Assembly (NCBI GenBank): GCA_934546985.1 | Contig: CAKTEE010000012.1 | Coordinates: 1-64,000, forward strand | From: an uncultured Eubacteriales bacterium | GTDB lineage: Bacteria > Bacillota > Clostridia > Oscillospirales > Acutalibacteraceae | Direction of reading: 5' to 3' | Length of the DNA stretch: 64,000 nucleotides | Shown: one piece after another, positions 40,980 to 49,637 of the stretch | How the letters are laid out: the number at the start of each line of letters is the position of its first letter | How positions within the stretch are numbered: position 1 is the stretch's first letter | Program-made: the position numbers and the translations under genes | The notes under the pieces: model-generated | What the model was told of the DNA's origin: nothing | What the model saw: the letters and a program-made list of their open reading frames with translations, nothing else | Databases searched by the model: none

Positions 40980-41966
40980 ATGAATTATTGTAATTTTGCA
41001 GGGAATGAAAAACTGAAAGAACAGCTCAATCAGCTGTTTGAAAGCGGTCGGCTCCCGCATGCACTGTTGCTGGAAGGGCCGCAGGGCTCCGGCAGGCGTA
41101 CCCTTGCCCGGCTGATTGCCGCGGCACTTGTTTGTACTGGGGGAGGCGAAAAGCCCTGCCTTACCTGTGCGGCATGTGCAAAAAGTATGGTGCGTTCCCA
41201 TCCTGACATTACAGAACTGGACAGCCCAAATGGGAAAATGATTACCGTAGATGCGATTCGTGAAATCCGCAAGGATATTTATATTTTACCGAACGAAGGT
41301 ATCTGTAAAGTCTATATTATTGCGGATGCGCAGACAATGAATGAGCAGGCACAAAATGCGCTTTTAAAAATACTGGAGGAACCGCCGGAACACGGCATGT
41401 TTATACTGAACTGCCATTCGCGGCATGAGTTGATACCTACGATTTTATCACGCACCGCAGTGTTTACCCTGAACGGTGTGCAGGAGAAAGAGGCTGTCAG
41501 AGTTGTTCAGGGAATGCTTCCAGAGGCGGAATCTGCCGCAGTGGAAGAAGCCGCCGCAGTTTGGGGCGGCGTTATTGGGCAGATGCTGGAGGGATTGCAG
41601 TCCGGTCGGTTACAGCAGGCATTGGAACTTTCCGTGCAGGTTATCCGTGGTATTGTTTCGAACGGCGAATTGGAGCTAATGCTTGCCACAGGCCGCTTTG
41701 AAAAGGATAAAGAGTTATTTCGTGCGGTATTATCATTATTAAAATTGATTTTTCGGGACAGCCTTGTTTTTTCTATGGGCGGTACGACAACGCTTTCCGG
41801 ATGTGCCGGAGAAGCGCGTATGCTTTCAGAAACATTAACCGCAGGGCAGATAATGCAGTTGACCGCACAGGCGGAAGAGGCGGAAAATGCATTGCAGCGC
41901 AATGCAAATGCCGCATTGCTTGTGACACATTTTTGTTACAGTCTGCGCCGCTGTGCAGGCAGATAG
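40980..41966 (+). CDS. holB: DNA polymerase III subunit delta'
   Basis: 328 residues, 6 bases after darA. AAA+ clamp-loader: degraded Walker A GPQGSGRRT, zinc ligands in CLTCAACAK, VDAIREIRKDIYILPNEGICKVYIIADAQTMNEQAQNALLKILEEPPEH, and SRT where the sensor/SRC motif is expected. C-terminal region helical. Part of the clamp loader that places the sliding clamp. Confidence 0.92.
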   Translation: MNYCNFAGNEKLKEQLNQLFESGRLPHALLLEGPQGSGRRTLARLIAAALVCTGGGEKPCLTCAACAKSMVRSHPDITELDSPNGKMITVDAIREIRKDIYILPNEGICKVYIIADAQTMNEQAQNALLKILEEPPEHGMFILNCHSRHELIPTILSRTAVFTLNGVQEKEAVRVVQGMLPEAESAAVEEAAAVWGGVIGQMLEGLQSGRLQQALELSVQVIRGIVSNGELELMLATGRFEKDKELFRAVLSLLKLIFRDSLVFSMGGTTTLSGCAGEARMLSETLTAGQIMQLTAQAEEAENALQRNANAALLVTHFCYSLRRCAGR

Positions 41967-42074
41967 CTGGATTTCGACTCCCTTGCATGAAATGTAAGGT
42001 ACAGTTTTATGAACAGATAAATAGAAGCAGAGAATTTCTACAGCGCTGGCTGTAGTTTGGAGGATATAAGATAC

Positions 42075-42938
42075 ATGGCAGAAGTAATCGGAGTAAGATT
42101 TAAAGAGGTCGGGAAGGTCTATTATTTTGACCCTGACGGTACCCCGCTGAAAGTGGGAGATCGGGTAATTGTTGAGACCGCGCGCGGTATTGAGTGCGGA
42201 GAGGTGGCAATGGAAAACCGTCAGATTGCCGACGATGAATTGGTAAAACCGCTGAAGCCCTTAATCCGTATTGCGACACAGGAAGATTTGGAAAAAGCAG
42301 CCGCCAACCGTAAAAAAGAGAAAGAAGCTTATGCGATTTGTGAGAAGAAAATTCAAGCACATAAACTTGGCATGAATTTGGTGGATGTAGAATATACCTT
42401 TGACGGCGGAAAAATTCTGTTTTATTTTACGGCAGATGGGCGCGTTGATTTCCGTGAACTGGTTAAGGATTTGGCTTCCGTATTCCGTACCCGTATTGAA
42501 CTGCGCCAAATCGGTGTCCGTGATGAAGCGAAAATGTTGGGCGGATTAGGTATCTGCGGACGTCCGTTCTGCTGTAAAAGCTTTTTGGGAGAGTTTCAGC
42601 CGGTATCTATTAAAATGGCAAAGGAACAAGGGCTGTCACTGAATCCCGTCAAAATTTCCGGAACCTGCGGCAGGCTGATGTGTTGTTTAAAATATGAGCA
42701 GGAGGCTTATGAGTATCTGCTTTCCAAATCTCCGAAAAATGGGGCGATTGTTGAAACTGCCGAGGGGCGCGGCGTTGTGGTAGACTGCAATTTGCTTACG
42801 GGCAATATGAAGGTGCGTTTAAATAAAGCGCCGGATGCAGTTCCTTATGCCTGCAACCGCAAAGACGTTAAGATTATCCGGGATGCGCAAATCCGTGTGG
42901 AACGGGAAGAAATCGCCGCGTTAAAAGATATTGAGTGA
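42075..42938 (+). CDS. ricT: PSP1-domain regulatory protein RicT (YaaT)
   Basis: 287 residues; ATG after GGAGG. PSP1 family: VIGVRFKEVGKVYYFDPDG, KLGMNLVDVEYTFDGGKILFYFTADGRVDFRELVKDLASVFRTRIELRQIG, GGLGICGRPFCCKSFL and SGTCGRLMCCLKYE. The two CGRxxCC clusters are [4Fe-4S] ligands in the RicAFT complex that directs RNase Y. Conserved position after holB. Confidence 0.92.
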   Translation: MAEVIGVRFKEVGKVYYFDPDGTPLKVGDRVIVETARGIECGEVAMENRQIADDELVKPLKPLIRIATQEDLEKAAANRKKEKEAYAICEKKIQAHKLGMNLVDVEYTFDGGKILFYFTADGRVDFRELVKDLASVFRTRIELRQIGVRDEAKMLGGLGICGRPFCCKSFLGEFQPVSIKMAKEQGLSLNPVKISGTCGRLMCCLKYEQEAYEYLLSKSPKNGAIVETAEGRGVVVDCNLLTGNMKVRLNKAPDAVPYACNRKDVKIIRDAQIRVEREEIAALKDIE

Positions 42939-42970
42939 TTAGCAGTAGAAAAAAATGATAATGTTTTAGA

Positions 42971-43010
42971 ATACAGCAAAGCATAAAATTTTTATAGCAT
43001 TGCTGTATTT
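42971..43010 (+). terminator. Intrinsic terminator after ricT
   Basis: ATACAGCAA / TTGCTGTAT with an AT-rich loop and a T7 tail. Confidence 0.88.
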
Positions 43011-43066
43011 TTTTCTTTTTCATCTGTGTTGTTAGTTTTTCATGAGTTTGAAAACGGGAGGGTAAT

Positions 43067-44146
43067 ATGAAAGACGAGGCAAAAGCTATAAAGAAAAAAG
43101 GCTGGAAAAAATTTTTTATTATACCGGTATTGCTTGTATTTTTGCTTATTTGTATGGCAGGTATCTTATTTATTGATGAAATAAAAATTATGGCCTCTGT
43201 TAAAAGAATAAGTGATGATAAACCTGTATATATCATGGAGATAAACGGAGATTATTACTTTGAAGATTTTTTAAATTCCGGCGGCGCGTCTTCGGATGAA
43301 GAAGTAAGCGCCTATCTTACCAAAAGAATTTCAAAAGGTTTTTACAGCGTGAATGTAGAAAATAAAGGGCTTGCTTGCAGTACGCTTTCCGCGAAGGCTC
43401 CTGATGGTACGCATATTTGGGGAAGGAATTTTGATTGGGTAGGTTCGGTTCCGATTATCGTAAAATGTGCGCCTCAAAATGGGTATGCTTCGATTTCAAC
43501 CTGTGATTTTCAAAATGTAATCGGAAATCCGGATGTTGTACCGGAAGGAATTGTGAATAAAATGATTTCAATCGCCGCTTTGTATGTTCCATTAGATGGA
43601 ATAAATGAAGTCGGGCTTTGTGTTGCCGACCTTGAGGTTAACGAAGGCGGTATGGTAAGCGTTAATACGGAGAAACCGGATTTGACAATTACAACTGCAA
43701 TTCGCCTTTTGCTGAATAAGGCTGCTGGAGTGGATGAAGCTGTGGAGTTATTAAAACAGTATGATATTCATCCTTCCGGCGGTATCAGCCATCATCTTGC
43801 AATTTCGGATGCCGCCGGGAAATCCGTAGTGGTTGAGTTCAGGGATGGTGAATTGGATGTTATTCAGACAAATTCCGTGACTAATTTTAATTTTGCAAAC
43901 GGTAACACAGCCGCAGGCGGGGAAAGTGCGCAGAAAAGATATGAATTGTTAAATGCTGTTTATCAGGAAAATATAGGGATATTTACTGCTGAGCAAATGA
44001 AAAATGTTTTATCACAAGTGTCCCAATCCGGAGAGAAATGGAATACGCAGTGGTCCATAGTATATGAGCAAAATGCTTTCAATGCCAGCTACTACTTTTA
44101 CGGCGATTATGAGACGGTGTACCGCTTTTCCATGAAAGACTTTTAA
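43067..44146 (+). CDS. Membrane-anchored Ntn hydrolase of the choloylglycine / acid-ceramidase type
   Basis: 359 residues, ATG after GGGAGG. Short basic N-terminus, membrane helix (~18-38), ~65-residue linker, then LACSTLSAKAPDGTHIWGRNFDW: a Cys followed by DG.H..GRNFD, the start of the linear amide C-N hydrolase core (PF02275-like, as in bile-salt hydrolase and penicillin V acylase). Later GLCVADLEVNEGG, HHLAISDAAGKSVVVEF and NGNTAAGG. The Cys is internal (~103), so activation would need self-cleavage, as in acid ceramidase. Faces outside. Substrate unknown: bile salts, N-acyl amino acids or quorum signals are possible. Confidence 0.8.
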   Translation: MKDEAKAIKKKGWKKFFIIPVLLVFLLICMAGILFIDEIKIMASVKRISDDKPVYIMEINGDYYFEDFLNSGGASSDEEVSAYLTKRISKGFYSVNVENKGLACSTLSAKAPDGTHIWGRNFDWVGSVPIIVKCAPQNGYASISTCDFQNVIGNPDVVPEGIVNKMISIAALYVPLDGINEVGLCVADLEVNEGGMVSVNTEKPDLTITTAIRLLLNKAAGVDEAVELLKQYDIHPSGGISHHLAISDAAGKSVVVEFRDGELDVIQTNSVTNFNFANGNTAAGGESAQKRYELLNAVYQENIGIFTAEQMKNVLSQVSQSGEKWNTQWSIVYEQNAFNASYYFYGDYETVYRFSMKDF

Positions 44147-44435
44147 GTTTGTTTAGATTTAAGACAACAGAAGAAATAATCAATCTGAAAGGCAATCGTT
44201 TTTTATTGTTATGTAAATAACTCTTTATGCAAAAGCAGTTACCCTGCTTGTTTTCTGTTTACCCGTTGTTTTTAAAAAAATCAATCAGATACAGGGTTCC
44301 GCTATCATTTCTTTTCTTGAATATTATTTGTATATTCAGGTACATTTTGTAAATCCAAAATATTTTGTCGCAATGCCTTGCATTTTTATCTCTTTATGAT
44401 AAAATGGAATAGGTTTAAAAAGGAGGTGTTTTAGA

Positions 44436-44606
44436 ATGGCTTACAAAATTTCTGATGCATGTATCTCTTGCGGCGCTTGTGCTGCTGATTGCCCTGTTTC
44501 CGCGATTGCTGAAGGGGATAGCCAGTATGTAATTGATCCGGACACCTGTATCGATTGCGGTTCCTGTGCAGCTACATGTCCTGTTTCTGCAATTTCTGAG
44601 AACTAA
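44436..44606 (+). CDS. 2[4Fe-4S] ferredoxin
   Basis: 56 residues, ATG after AGGAGG. Two CxxCxxCxxxCP motifs: CISCGACAADCP and CIDCGSCAATCP. Clostridial-type low-potential electron carrier of full family length. Monocistronic, with a 290-base AT-rich region upstream (44147-44435) in which I see no other gene and an AT-rich promoter region near 44390. Confidence 0.97.
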   Translation: MAYKISDACISCGACAADCPVSAIAEGDSQYVIDPDTCIDCGSCAATCPVSAISEN

Positions 44607-44626
44607 TTTTTAACATAAGCACCGGA

Positions 44627-44655
44627 AGGGCGGAACCTTAGCTGTTCCGCCCTTT
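44627..44655 (+). terminator. Ferredoxin terminator
   Basis: GGGCGGAAC / GTTCCGCCC, 6-base loop, TTTT tail. Confidence 0.92.
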
Positions 44656-44690
44656 TATTATATTATATATATCATCGCGGGGTAGTTATA

Positions 44691-45431
44691 GTGTTATTGC
44701 AAGGTGAAAAAATAGAAGGTCTTTCTAAAAATATATCGGTAATTGTATCGCCTCAGCATACTTTTGGTACGGACGCAACACTTTTGGCAAATTTTGCTGC
44801 TCCTAAAAAGAAAGACAGGGCGTGTGATATGGGTACGGGCTGTGGAATCATCCCGTTAATTTGGTGCCGCAAAGAGACGCCTGCAAGCATTACCGCTTTG
44901 GATATTCAGGAGAAAGCATGTGAGCAACTCAAACGTTCTGTGGAGATGAATAGGCTGGAAGAACGTATTTTGGTAGTAAATTGCGATTTGCGCCGTCTAA
45001 AAGGCGTTTTGCCCTTTGGAGTTTTTGATTTGGTTACCATGAATCCGCCCTATAAAGCAGTGCGTGCCGGGTTGGAAAGCATGGATGAAGCGCAGCGTAT
45101 TGCGCGCCACGAGGTTGCCTGTACGGTTTATGATGCTGCAAATGCGGCGTCTATGCTGTTAAATTATGGCGGCAGGTTTTGTATTTGTCATCGTCCGGAA
45201 CGGTTGACAGATGTTTTGGATGCTATGCGCAAAGCAAATCTGGAACCCAAACGCCTGCGGTTTGTTTGTCAGCGGGAAGGAGAGGCTCCATGGCTGTTGC
45301 TGGCAGAGGGAAAAAAGGGAGGAAAGCCTAATATCACGATCCTGCCGGCGTTAATTGTTGAAGATAAACATGGCAATTACACGCCGGAAATGGAAAAAAT
45401 TTATGGTGAATACAGGGAGATGCGCGAATGA
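44691..45431 (+). CDS. trmN6: tRNA1(Val) adenine-N6 methyltransferase-like protein (YabB)
   Basis: 246 residues from GTG after GGGG. Methyltransferase small domain: ACDMGTGCGIIPLIW (SAM motif I), ALDIQEKACEQL, and NPPYKA, the NPPY motif of N6-adenine methylases. Preceded by VIVSPQHTFGTDATLLANFA typical of YfiC/YabB. Its stop overlaps the rsmI start (ATGA), the same order as B. subtilis yabB-yabC. Confidence 0.9.
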   Translation: MLLQGEKIEGLSKNISVIVSPQHTFGTDATLLANFAAPKKKDRACDMGTGCGIIPLIWCRKETPASITALDIQEKACEQLKRSVEMNRLEERILVVNCDLRRLKGVLPFGVFDLVTMNPPYKAVRAGLESMDEAQRIARHEVACTVYDAANAASMLLNYGGRFCICHRPERLTDVLDAMRKANLEPKRLRFVCQREGEAPWLLLAEGKKGGKPNITILPALIVEDKHGNYTPEMEKIYGEYREMRE

Positions 45432-46279
45432 GCGGGAAGTTGACATTAGTAGGCACGCCAATCGGGAATTTGGGCGATTTTTCTCCTCGTGCTGTAACCG
45501 CGTTGGAGGAATGTGATTTTATTGCCGCTGAAGATACTCGGGTAACTTTGAAACTTTTGAACCATTTTGAGATAAAAAAACCAATGGTCAGCTATTATGA
45601 GCATAACAGGCGCGAACGCGGTGAAATGATTGCCCGCAGGATTCTTGCAGGCGAAAACTGCGTGCTTGTTACGGATGCGGGAATGCCTGCCATTTCAGAC
45701 CCGGGAGAAGATTTAGTTGCGCTGTGCCATGAACTGGAAATTTTGGTTACCGTTGTACCGGGACCATCGGCTGTAATTTCTGCACTGGCCCTGTCCGGGT
45801 TGCCGTCAGGACGTTTTACCTTTGAGGGCTTTTTAAGTATGAATAAGAAAAGCCGCAGGGAACATTTGGAGAGTATTCAGCAGGAACGGCGTACCATGAT
45901 TTTTTATGAAGCGCCCCATAAGCTTCCCAATACTTTGGAAGATTTAGCAAATGTGCTGGGTGACCGGCGTATTTCATTGGTTCGGGAGATTACAAAGATA
46001 CATGAGGAGGTTATCCGAACTACTTTGTTTGCGGCAAGGGATAACTACCGCGACGGCGGTGCAAAAGGGGAGTTTGTTCTGATTATTGAGGGGGCTCCAG
46101 CACCGGAAAAGGAAGAGTATACGCTGGAAGAAGCAGCGGAACTTGCGGAAAAAATGATTGGCACAGGTATGCAGGCAACTGCTGCGGCAAAGGAAGCGGC
46201 ACATGTCAGCGGATTAAAAAAAGGGGATATTTATAAAGAACTGATGCGCAGAATGGAGGGAGCAGGCGATGCTGGATAA
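45428..46279 (+). CDS. rsmI: 16S rRNA 2'-O-ribose C1402 methyltransferase RsmI
   Basis: 283 residues. Tetrapyrrole-methylase fold: LTLVGTPIGNLGDFSPRAVTALEECDFIAAEDTR, VLVTDAGMPAISDPGEDLV, VVPGPSAVISALALSGLPSGRFTFEGFL, MIFYEAPHKL. Translationally coupled to trmN6 by ATGA. Methylates the ribose of C1402 in the decoding centre. Confidence 0.96.
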   Translation: MSGKLTLVGTPIGNLGDFSPRAVTALEECDFIAAEDTRVTLKLLNHFEIKKPMVSYYEHNRRERGEMIARRILAGENCVLVTDAGMPAISDPGEDLVALCHELEILVTVVPGPSAVISALALSGLPSGRFTFEGFLSMNKKSRREHLESIQQERRTMIFYEAPHKLPNTLEDLANVLGDRRISLVREITKIHEEVIRTTLFAARDNYRDGGAKGEFVLIIEGAPAPEKEEYTLEEAAELAEKMIGTGMQATAAAKEAAHVSGLKKGDIYKELMRRMEGAGDAG

Positions 46280-46907
46280 TTTAAAAGAATATTGGTATCT
46301 TTGGCTTATACTGGTGCTTGTACTGATTTTAACAATATTTGTCTGGTACAAAGCATTAAAAGCGAGTGCAAATCGTAACAGCCGCCGCAGGATGGAAATA
46401 GAGAAAATTGACCGTCACCGCCGGTTGAGAAAAGACTTTGCAGAGATTACCCATTCATTGATTGCACAGGCGAGTGATCAAGATTTACTGGAAGGCACTA
46501 CGGAGCATCTAATGGAGGCGCTGGAAAAATCCAAAGATGACCTTGCATATTTTCACGCTTTGCAGGAAGAATGGAAATATATTTATACTCTGACATTTAT
46601 CAAAGATTTGGCGGCTGGCGACAGCGTCCGGCGTTTTTATCGGGAATGCGGAGAGGTTCTGGGAAAGTATACTGCTTCGGCGTTATCTGCAATGCGTCAG
46701 CCTATGCTGTCCGCATTTTTTGCAAAGGCGACCAGTGTTTATGATGAAAATGATATGACGGCTTCTGCTGATATGCAAACCATTGCAAGGCTGGAAGATG
46801 AATTTCGCAAGCTGACGGAGAACACGGATTTTGACAGGATAGGTGCGGATTTTATACGTTTCAATTCACAGGTGTTTATCGCAGGGGCACATATTTCAGA
46901 AGTGTAA
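46269..46907 (+). CDS. Hypothetical single-TM protein downstream of rsmI
   Basis: 212 residues, overlapping rsmI by 11 bases. One N-terminal helix (~10-32), then a basic stretch and a largely helical cytoplasmic domain with coiled-coil character (RMEIEKIDRHRRLRKDFAEITHSLI...EHLMEALEKSKDDLAYFHALQEEW). No family recognised. The overlap implies co-translation with rsmI. Confidence 0.75.
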   Translation: MLDNLKEYWYLWLILVLVLILTIFVWYKALKASANRNSRRRMEIEKIDRHRRLRKDFAEITHSLIAQASDQDLLEGTTEHLMEALEKSKDDLAYFHALQEEWKYIYTLTFIKDLAAGDSVRRFYRECGEVLGKYTASALSAMRQPMLSAFFAKATSVYDENDMTASADMQTIARLEDEFRKLTENTDFDRIGADFIRFNSQVFIAGAHISEV

Positions 46908-47022
46908 TGTTGTCTTGGAGTGCGGTGTATAATTTCTTTGAATAGAAGAATCTTTCATTGATAATTTTGGAATTTTGTGATAAAATAATATTATCAATTT
47001 CAGAAATGGGGGTACTTTTATC

Positions 47023-47562
47023 ATGGAATTTAAAGGCAGCAGAACAGAAGCGAATCTTATGGCGGCATTTGCCGGGGAATCTCAGGCAAGGAACAAATAT
47101 ACCTATTATGCATCTGCGGCAAAAAAAGAAGGCTATGAGCAAATTGCAGCTATTTTTCAGGAAACAGCAGATAATGAAAAAGAACATGCAAAGCTTTGGT
47201 TTAAAGCCCTGCATGGCGGCAAAATCCCCAATACAGAAGAAAATCTGAAAGACGCGGCGGCAGGCGAGAATTATGAGTGGACAGAAATGTACGCAGAGTT
47301 TGCTCAAGTTGCAAAAGAAGAAGGCTTTGACGAACTTGCAGCAGCGTTTAAATTGATTGCGTCTGTTGAGAAAGAGCACGAAGAACGTTACAATAAATTG
47401 CTGGACAACCTTGAGAAAGGTATTGTTTTCAGCAGAACCGGCGAATGTGTATGGCAGTGCCGCAACTGCGGTTATATTCATGTTGGAAAGTCCGCACCGG
47501 AAATTTGCCCTGCATGTAAACATCCGAAGGCATATTTCCAGATTAAGCCGGAAAATTATTAA
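47023..47562 (+). CDS. rbr: Rubrerythrin
   Basis: 179 residues, ATG about ten bases after a G-rich AGAAATGGGGG site. N-terminal ferritin-like di-iron domain with ExxH pairs (AGESQARNKYTYYA; DNEKEHAKLWF; EFAQVAKEEGFDELAAAF; VEKEHEERY) and a C-terminal rubredoxin-like domain (CRNCGYIHVGKSAPEICPACKHPKAYF). Reduces hydrogen peroxide in anaerobes with electrons from reduced carriers. Monocistronic. Confidence 0.97.
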   Translation: MEFKGSRTEANLMAAFAGESQARNKYTYYASAAKKEGYEQIAAIFQETADNEKEHAKLWFKALHGGKIPNTEENLKDAAAGENYEWTEMYAEFAQVAKEEGFDELAAAFKLIASVEKEHEERYNKLLDNLEKGIVFSRTGECVWQCRNCGYIHVGKSAPEICPACKHPKAYFQIKPENY

Positions 47563-47580
47563 TTTAAATTTTCTGTCCGT

Positions 47581-47608
47581 GCCCTGTCAGAAGTTTGGCA
47601 GGGCAATT
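47581..47608 (+). terminator. Rubrerythrin terminator
   Basis: GCCCTG / CAGGGC with a 12-base loop and an AATTTTT tail. Confidence 0.75.
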
Positions 47609-47689
47609 TTTATTGTTTTTTCTGGACAATACAGGAAGGGTTATGTTAAAATACATGAATGAAATGGGTAAGGATGTGCGGCATATTTT

Positions 47690-49090
47690 ATGGTAAAAGC
47701 GTTAAATATGAAACTGACGGAATATCTGTTTTCTGATAAACGGTTTTACCGTGCCTTTATTATGCTGGCAGTGCCGATTGTTATCCAGAATTTTATGGCG
47801 TCTGCCTTAAATTTGGTGGATAACCTGATGATTGGCATGGTTGGCAGTAATGAATTGTCAGGTGTTGGACAGGCGAATCAGTATTTTAATATTCTTAGTT
47901 TTATATTGTATGGCTTGAGCGGCGGTGTTGGAATATTTGCCGCACAGTTTTGGGGCGTGCAGAATAAAAAGGGGATTATCAGGATTGTTCAAATTGGGTT
48001 GGGTTTTGGAGGTGTAATATCCGGCCTGTTTTTAGCGGCGGCGCTAATGATTCCGCAAAGTATTATTGGTTTATTTACTACAGACCATATCGTAATCAGT
48101 TTCGGTTCCGATTATTTATTTTTAGTTGCTTTCAGTTATCCTGCAACTGCTGTGACATTTGTTTTGGCGGCAGCGCTTCGCAGCTGCGGACAAGTGAAAA
48201 TTCCTATGTATGCGAGTGTGAGCGCATTGTTGCTTAATTCCGGTTTGAATTATTTATTCATATTCGGCAATTTTGGCACGCCCAAGCTCGGTGTAAAAGG
48301 CGCGGCAATAGCAACGCTGATTGCGCGTCTGGTTGAAATGGGAATTATTGGTGTTTACATGTTATTTGCAAAAAGTAAGCTTTGGGGAGATGACGAAAAT
48401 AAACAATCGGAAGAGAAAAAACATTTATTTTCTCAATTTTTTCAAATCAGTTTACCTATTATTATCAATGAAGCCCTCTGGGGGGCAGGCAACACAATGT
48501 ATGCAGTGGTGTTTGGACGTATCAGTACAGATGCATTTTCTGCTTATACGGTTGCCGGAACGATAGAAAAAATGGCGTGGATATTAATTTTAGGTATTGG
48601 CAGTGCCTGTGCTGTACTTGTCGGGCAGGAGCTTGGGGCAGGTAATAAACAAAGGGCTTATCGTTATTCTGTCAGATGCGGACTGTTGTCTGTTGGGTTT
48701 GGTATTCTTGTGTCTGTGGCATTAATTTTAATTGCAGGGCCGGTTACAAGCGTTTATCATTTTGACGAGAGTATTATCCGTACTGCGAAACAGTTAATAT
48801 ATGTGCTCGCCGGGGTATTTGTGTTTAAAAGCTTTAATTATACATCGATTTGCGGATATTTTCGTGCAGGCGGAGATACAAAATATTGTATGTTTTTGGA
48901 TATTGGCGGAATATGGCTGATTAGTGTTCCGCTGATGCTGTTGTTCGGATGGTATTTAAATGCGCCGGTTTTTTTGGTTTATCTGTTTGCCAATTTTAAC
49001 GAAATTATAAATTCGGTTATTAATATGGTTCATCTGCGGCGAAAAAGGTGGATGAATAATATTAATACAATGAAAATGTGTTCAAAATAA
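47690..49090 (+). CDS. MATE-family efflux transporter
   Basis: 466 residues from the ATG 13 bases after AAGGATG; ATG at 47708 is an alternative start with no better site. Twelve membrane helices in two MatE halves: AVPIVIQNFMASALNLVDNLMIGMVGSNELSGVGQANQYF and SLPIIINEALWGAGNTMYAVVFGRISTDAFSAYTVAGTI. Exports drugs or metabolites with Na+ or H+. Substrate unknown. Confidence 0.93.
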   Translation: MVKALNMKLTEYLFSDKRFYRAFIMLAVPIVIQNFMASALNLVDNLMIGMVGSNELSGVGQANQYFNILSFILYGLSGGVGIFAAQFWGVQNKKGIIRIVQIGLGFGGVISGLFLAAALMIPQSIIGLFTTDHIVISFGSDYLFLVAFSYPATAVTFVLAAALRSCGQVKIPMYASVSALLLNSGLNYLFIFGNFGTPKLGVKGAAIATLIARLVEMGIIGVYMLFAKSKLWGDDENKQSEEKKHLFSQFFQISLPIIINEALWGAGNTMYAVVFGRISTDAFSAYTVAGTIEKMAWILILGIGSACAVLVGQELGAGNKQRAYRYSVRCGLLSVGFGILVSVALILIAGPVTSVYHFDESIIRTAKQLIYVLAGVFVFKSFNYTSICGYFRAGGDTKYCMFLDIGGIWLISVPLMLLFGWYLNAPVFLVYLFANFNEIINSVINMVHLRRKRWMNNINTMKMCSK

Positions 49091-49117
49091 AAAAATTGGA
49101 AAAAAATAAAAAATGAC

Positions 49118-49146
49118 TTGATTTTTTTCTTAATTATGGTTATAAT
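49118..49146 (+). promoter_or_regulatory. tRNA-Ser promoter
   Basis: TTGATT, 17 bases, TATAAT (49141-49146). Confidence 0.75.
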
Positions 49147-49193
49147 AATCAAGTGTCATGCATAAGCAGGCAAATAAAGTGAATATTGTAATT

Positions 49194-49285
49194 GGAGAGA
49201 TGGCTGAGCTGGTCTAAGGCGCACGACTGGAAATCGTGTTCAGGCTAATACCCTGACAAGGGTTCGAATCCCTTTCTCTCCGCCA
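49194..49285 (+). tRNA. tRNA-Ser (anticodon GGA)
   Basis: Acceptor GGAGAGA / TCTCTCC, anticodon loop CTGGAAA with GGA at 49229-49231, a long variable arm as expected for serine, T arm GGGTTCGAATCCC, and an encoded CCA end. Reads UCC and UCU codons. Confidence 0.96.
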
Positions 49286-49295
49286 TTCACTTAAG

Positions 49296-49337
49296 ATGGA
49301 CAAACCCTTTCATATTAAGGGTTTGTCCATTTTTTAT
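49296..49337 (+). terminator. tRNA-Ser terminator
   Basis: ATGGACAAACCCTT / AAGGGTTTGTCCAT with a T6 tail. Confidence 0.92.
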
Positions 49338-49569
49338 GTTCGTTTGATGTAATCAGACAAAAGACGGTTTATGTAAGCGATATGTACACGATTTTTTGAA
49401 CTTTTTTCCATAATCCTGTATGGTTAAAAGTACTCTTTTTCAGATTATAATTGCTTTTACCCAAAAGAATGATTTGTATGGAGATGGATCGTTCATAACA
49501 ATTCGTATGGTATGAATAATATCGGGATTTAGATATATTTATTCAAAGAATTTTCAGTGTATAAAACAT

Positions 49570-49600
49570 GAACCGATACTGTATAGAACAGTATCGGTTC
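49570..49600 (-). terminator. Hairpin after the sulfhydrylase gene
   Basis: GAACCGATACTGTT / AACAGTATCGGTTC-type stem, 38 bases beyond the minus-strand stop. The 230 bases before it (49338-49569) hold nothing I can support. Confidence 0.75.
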
Positions 49601-49637
49601 AAAAAATTATTTTGATTATTATGGGAAAATTTTTCAG

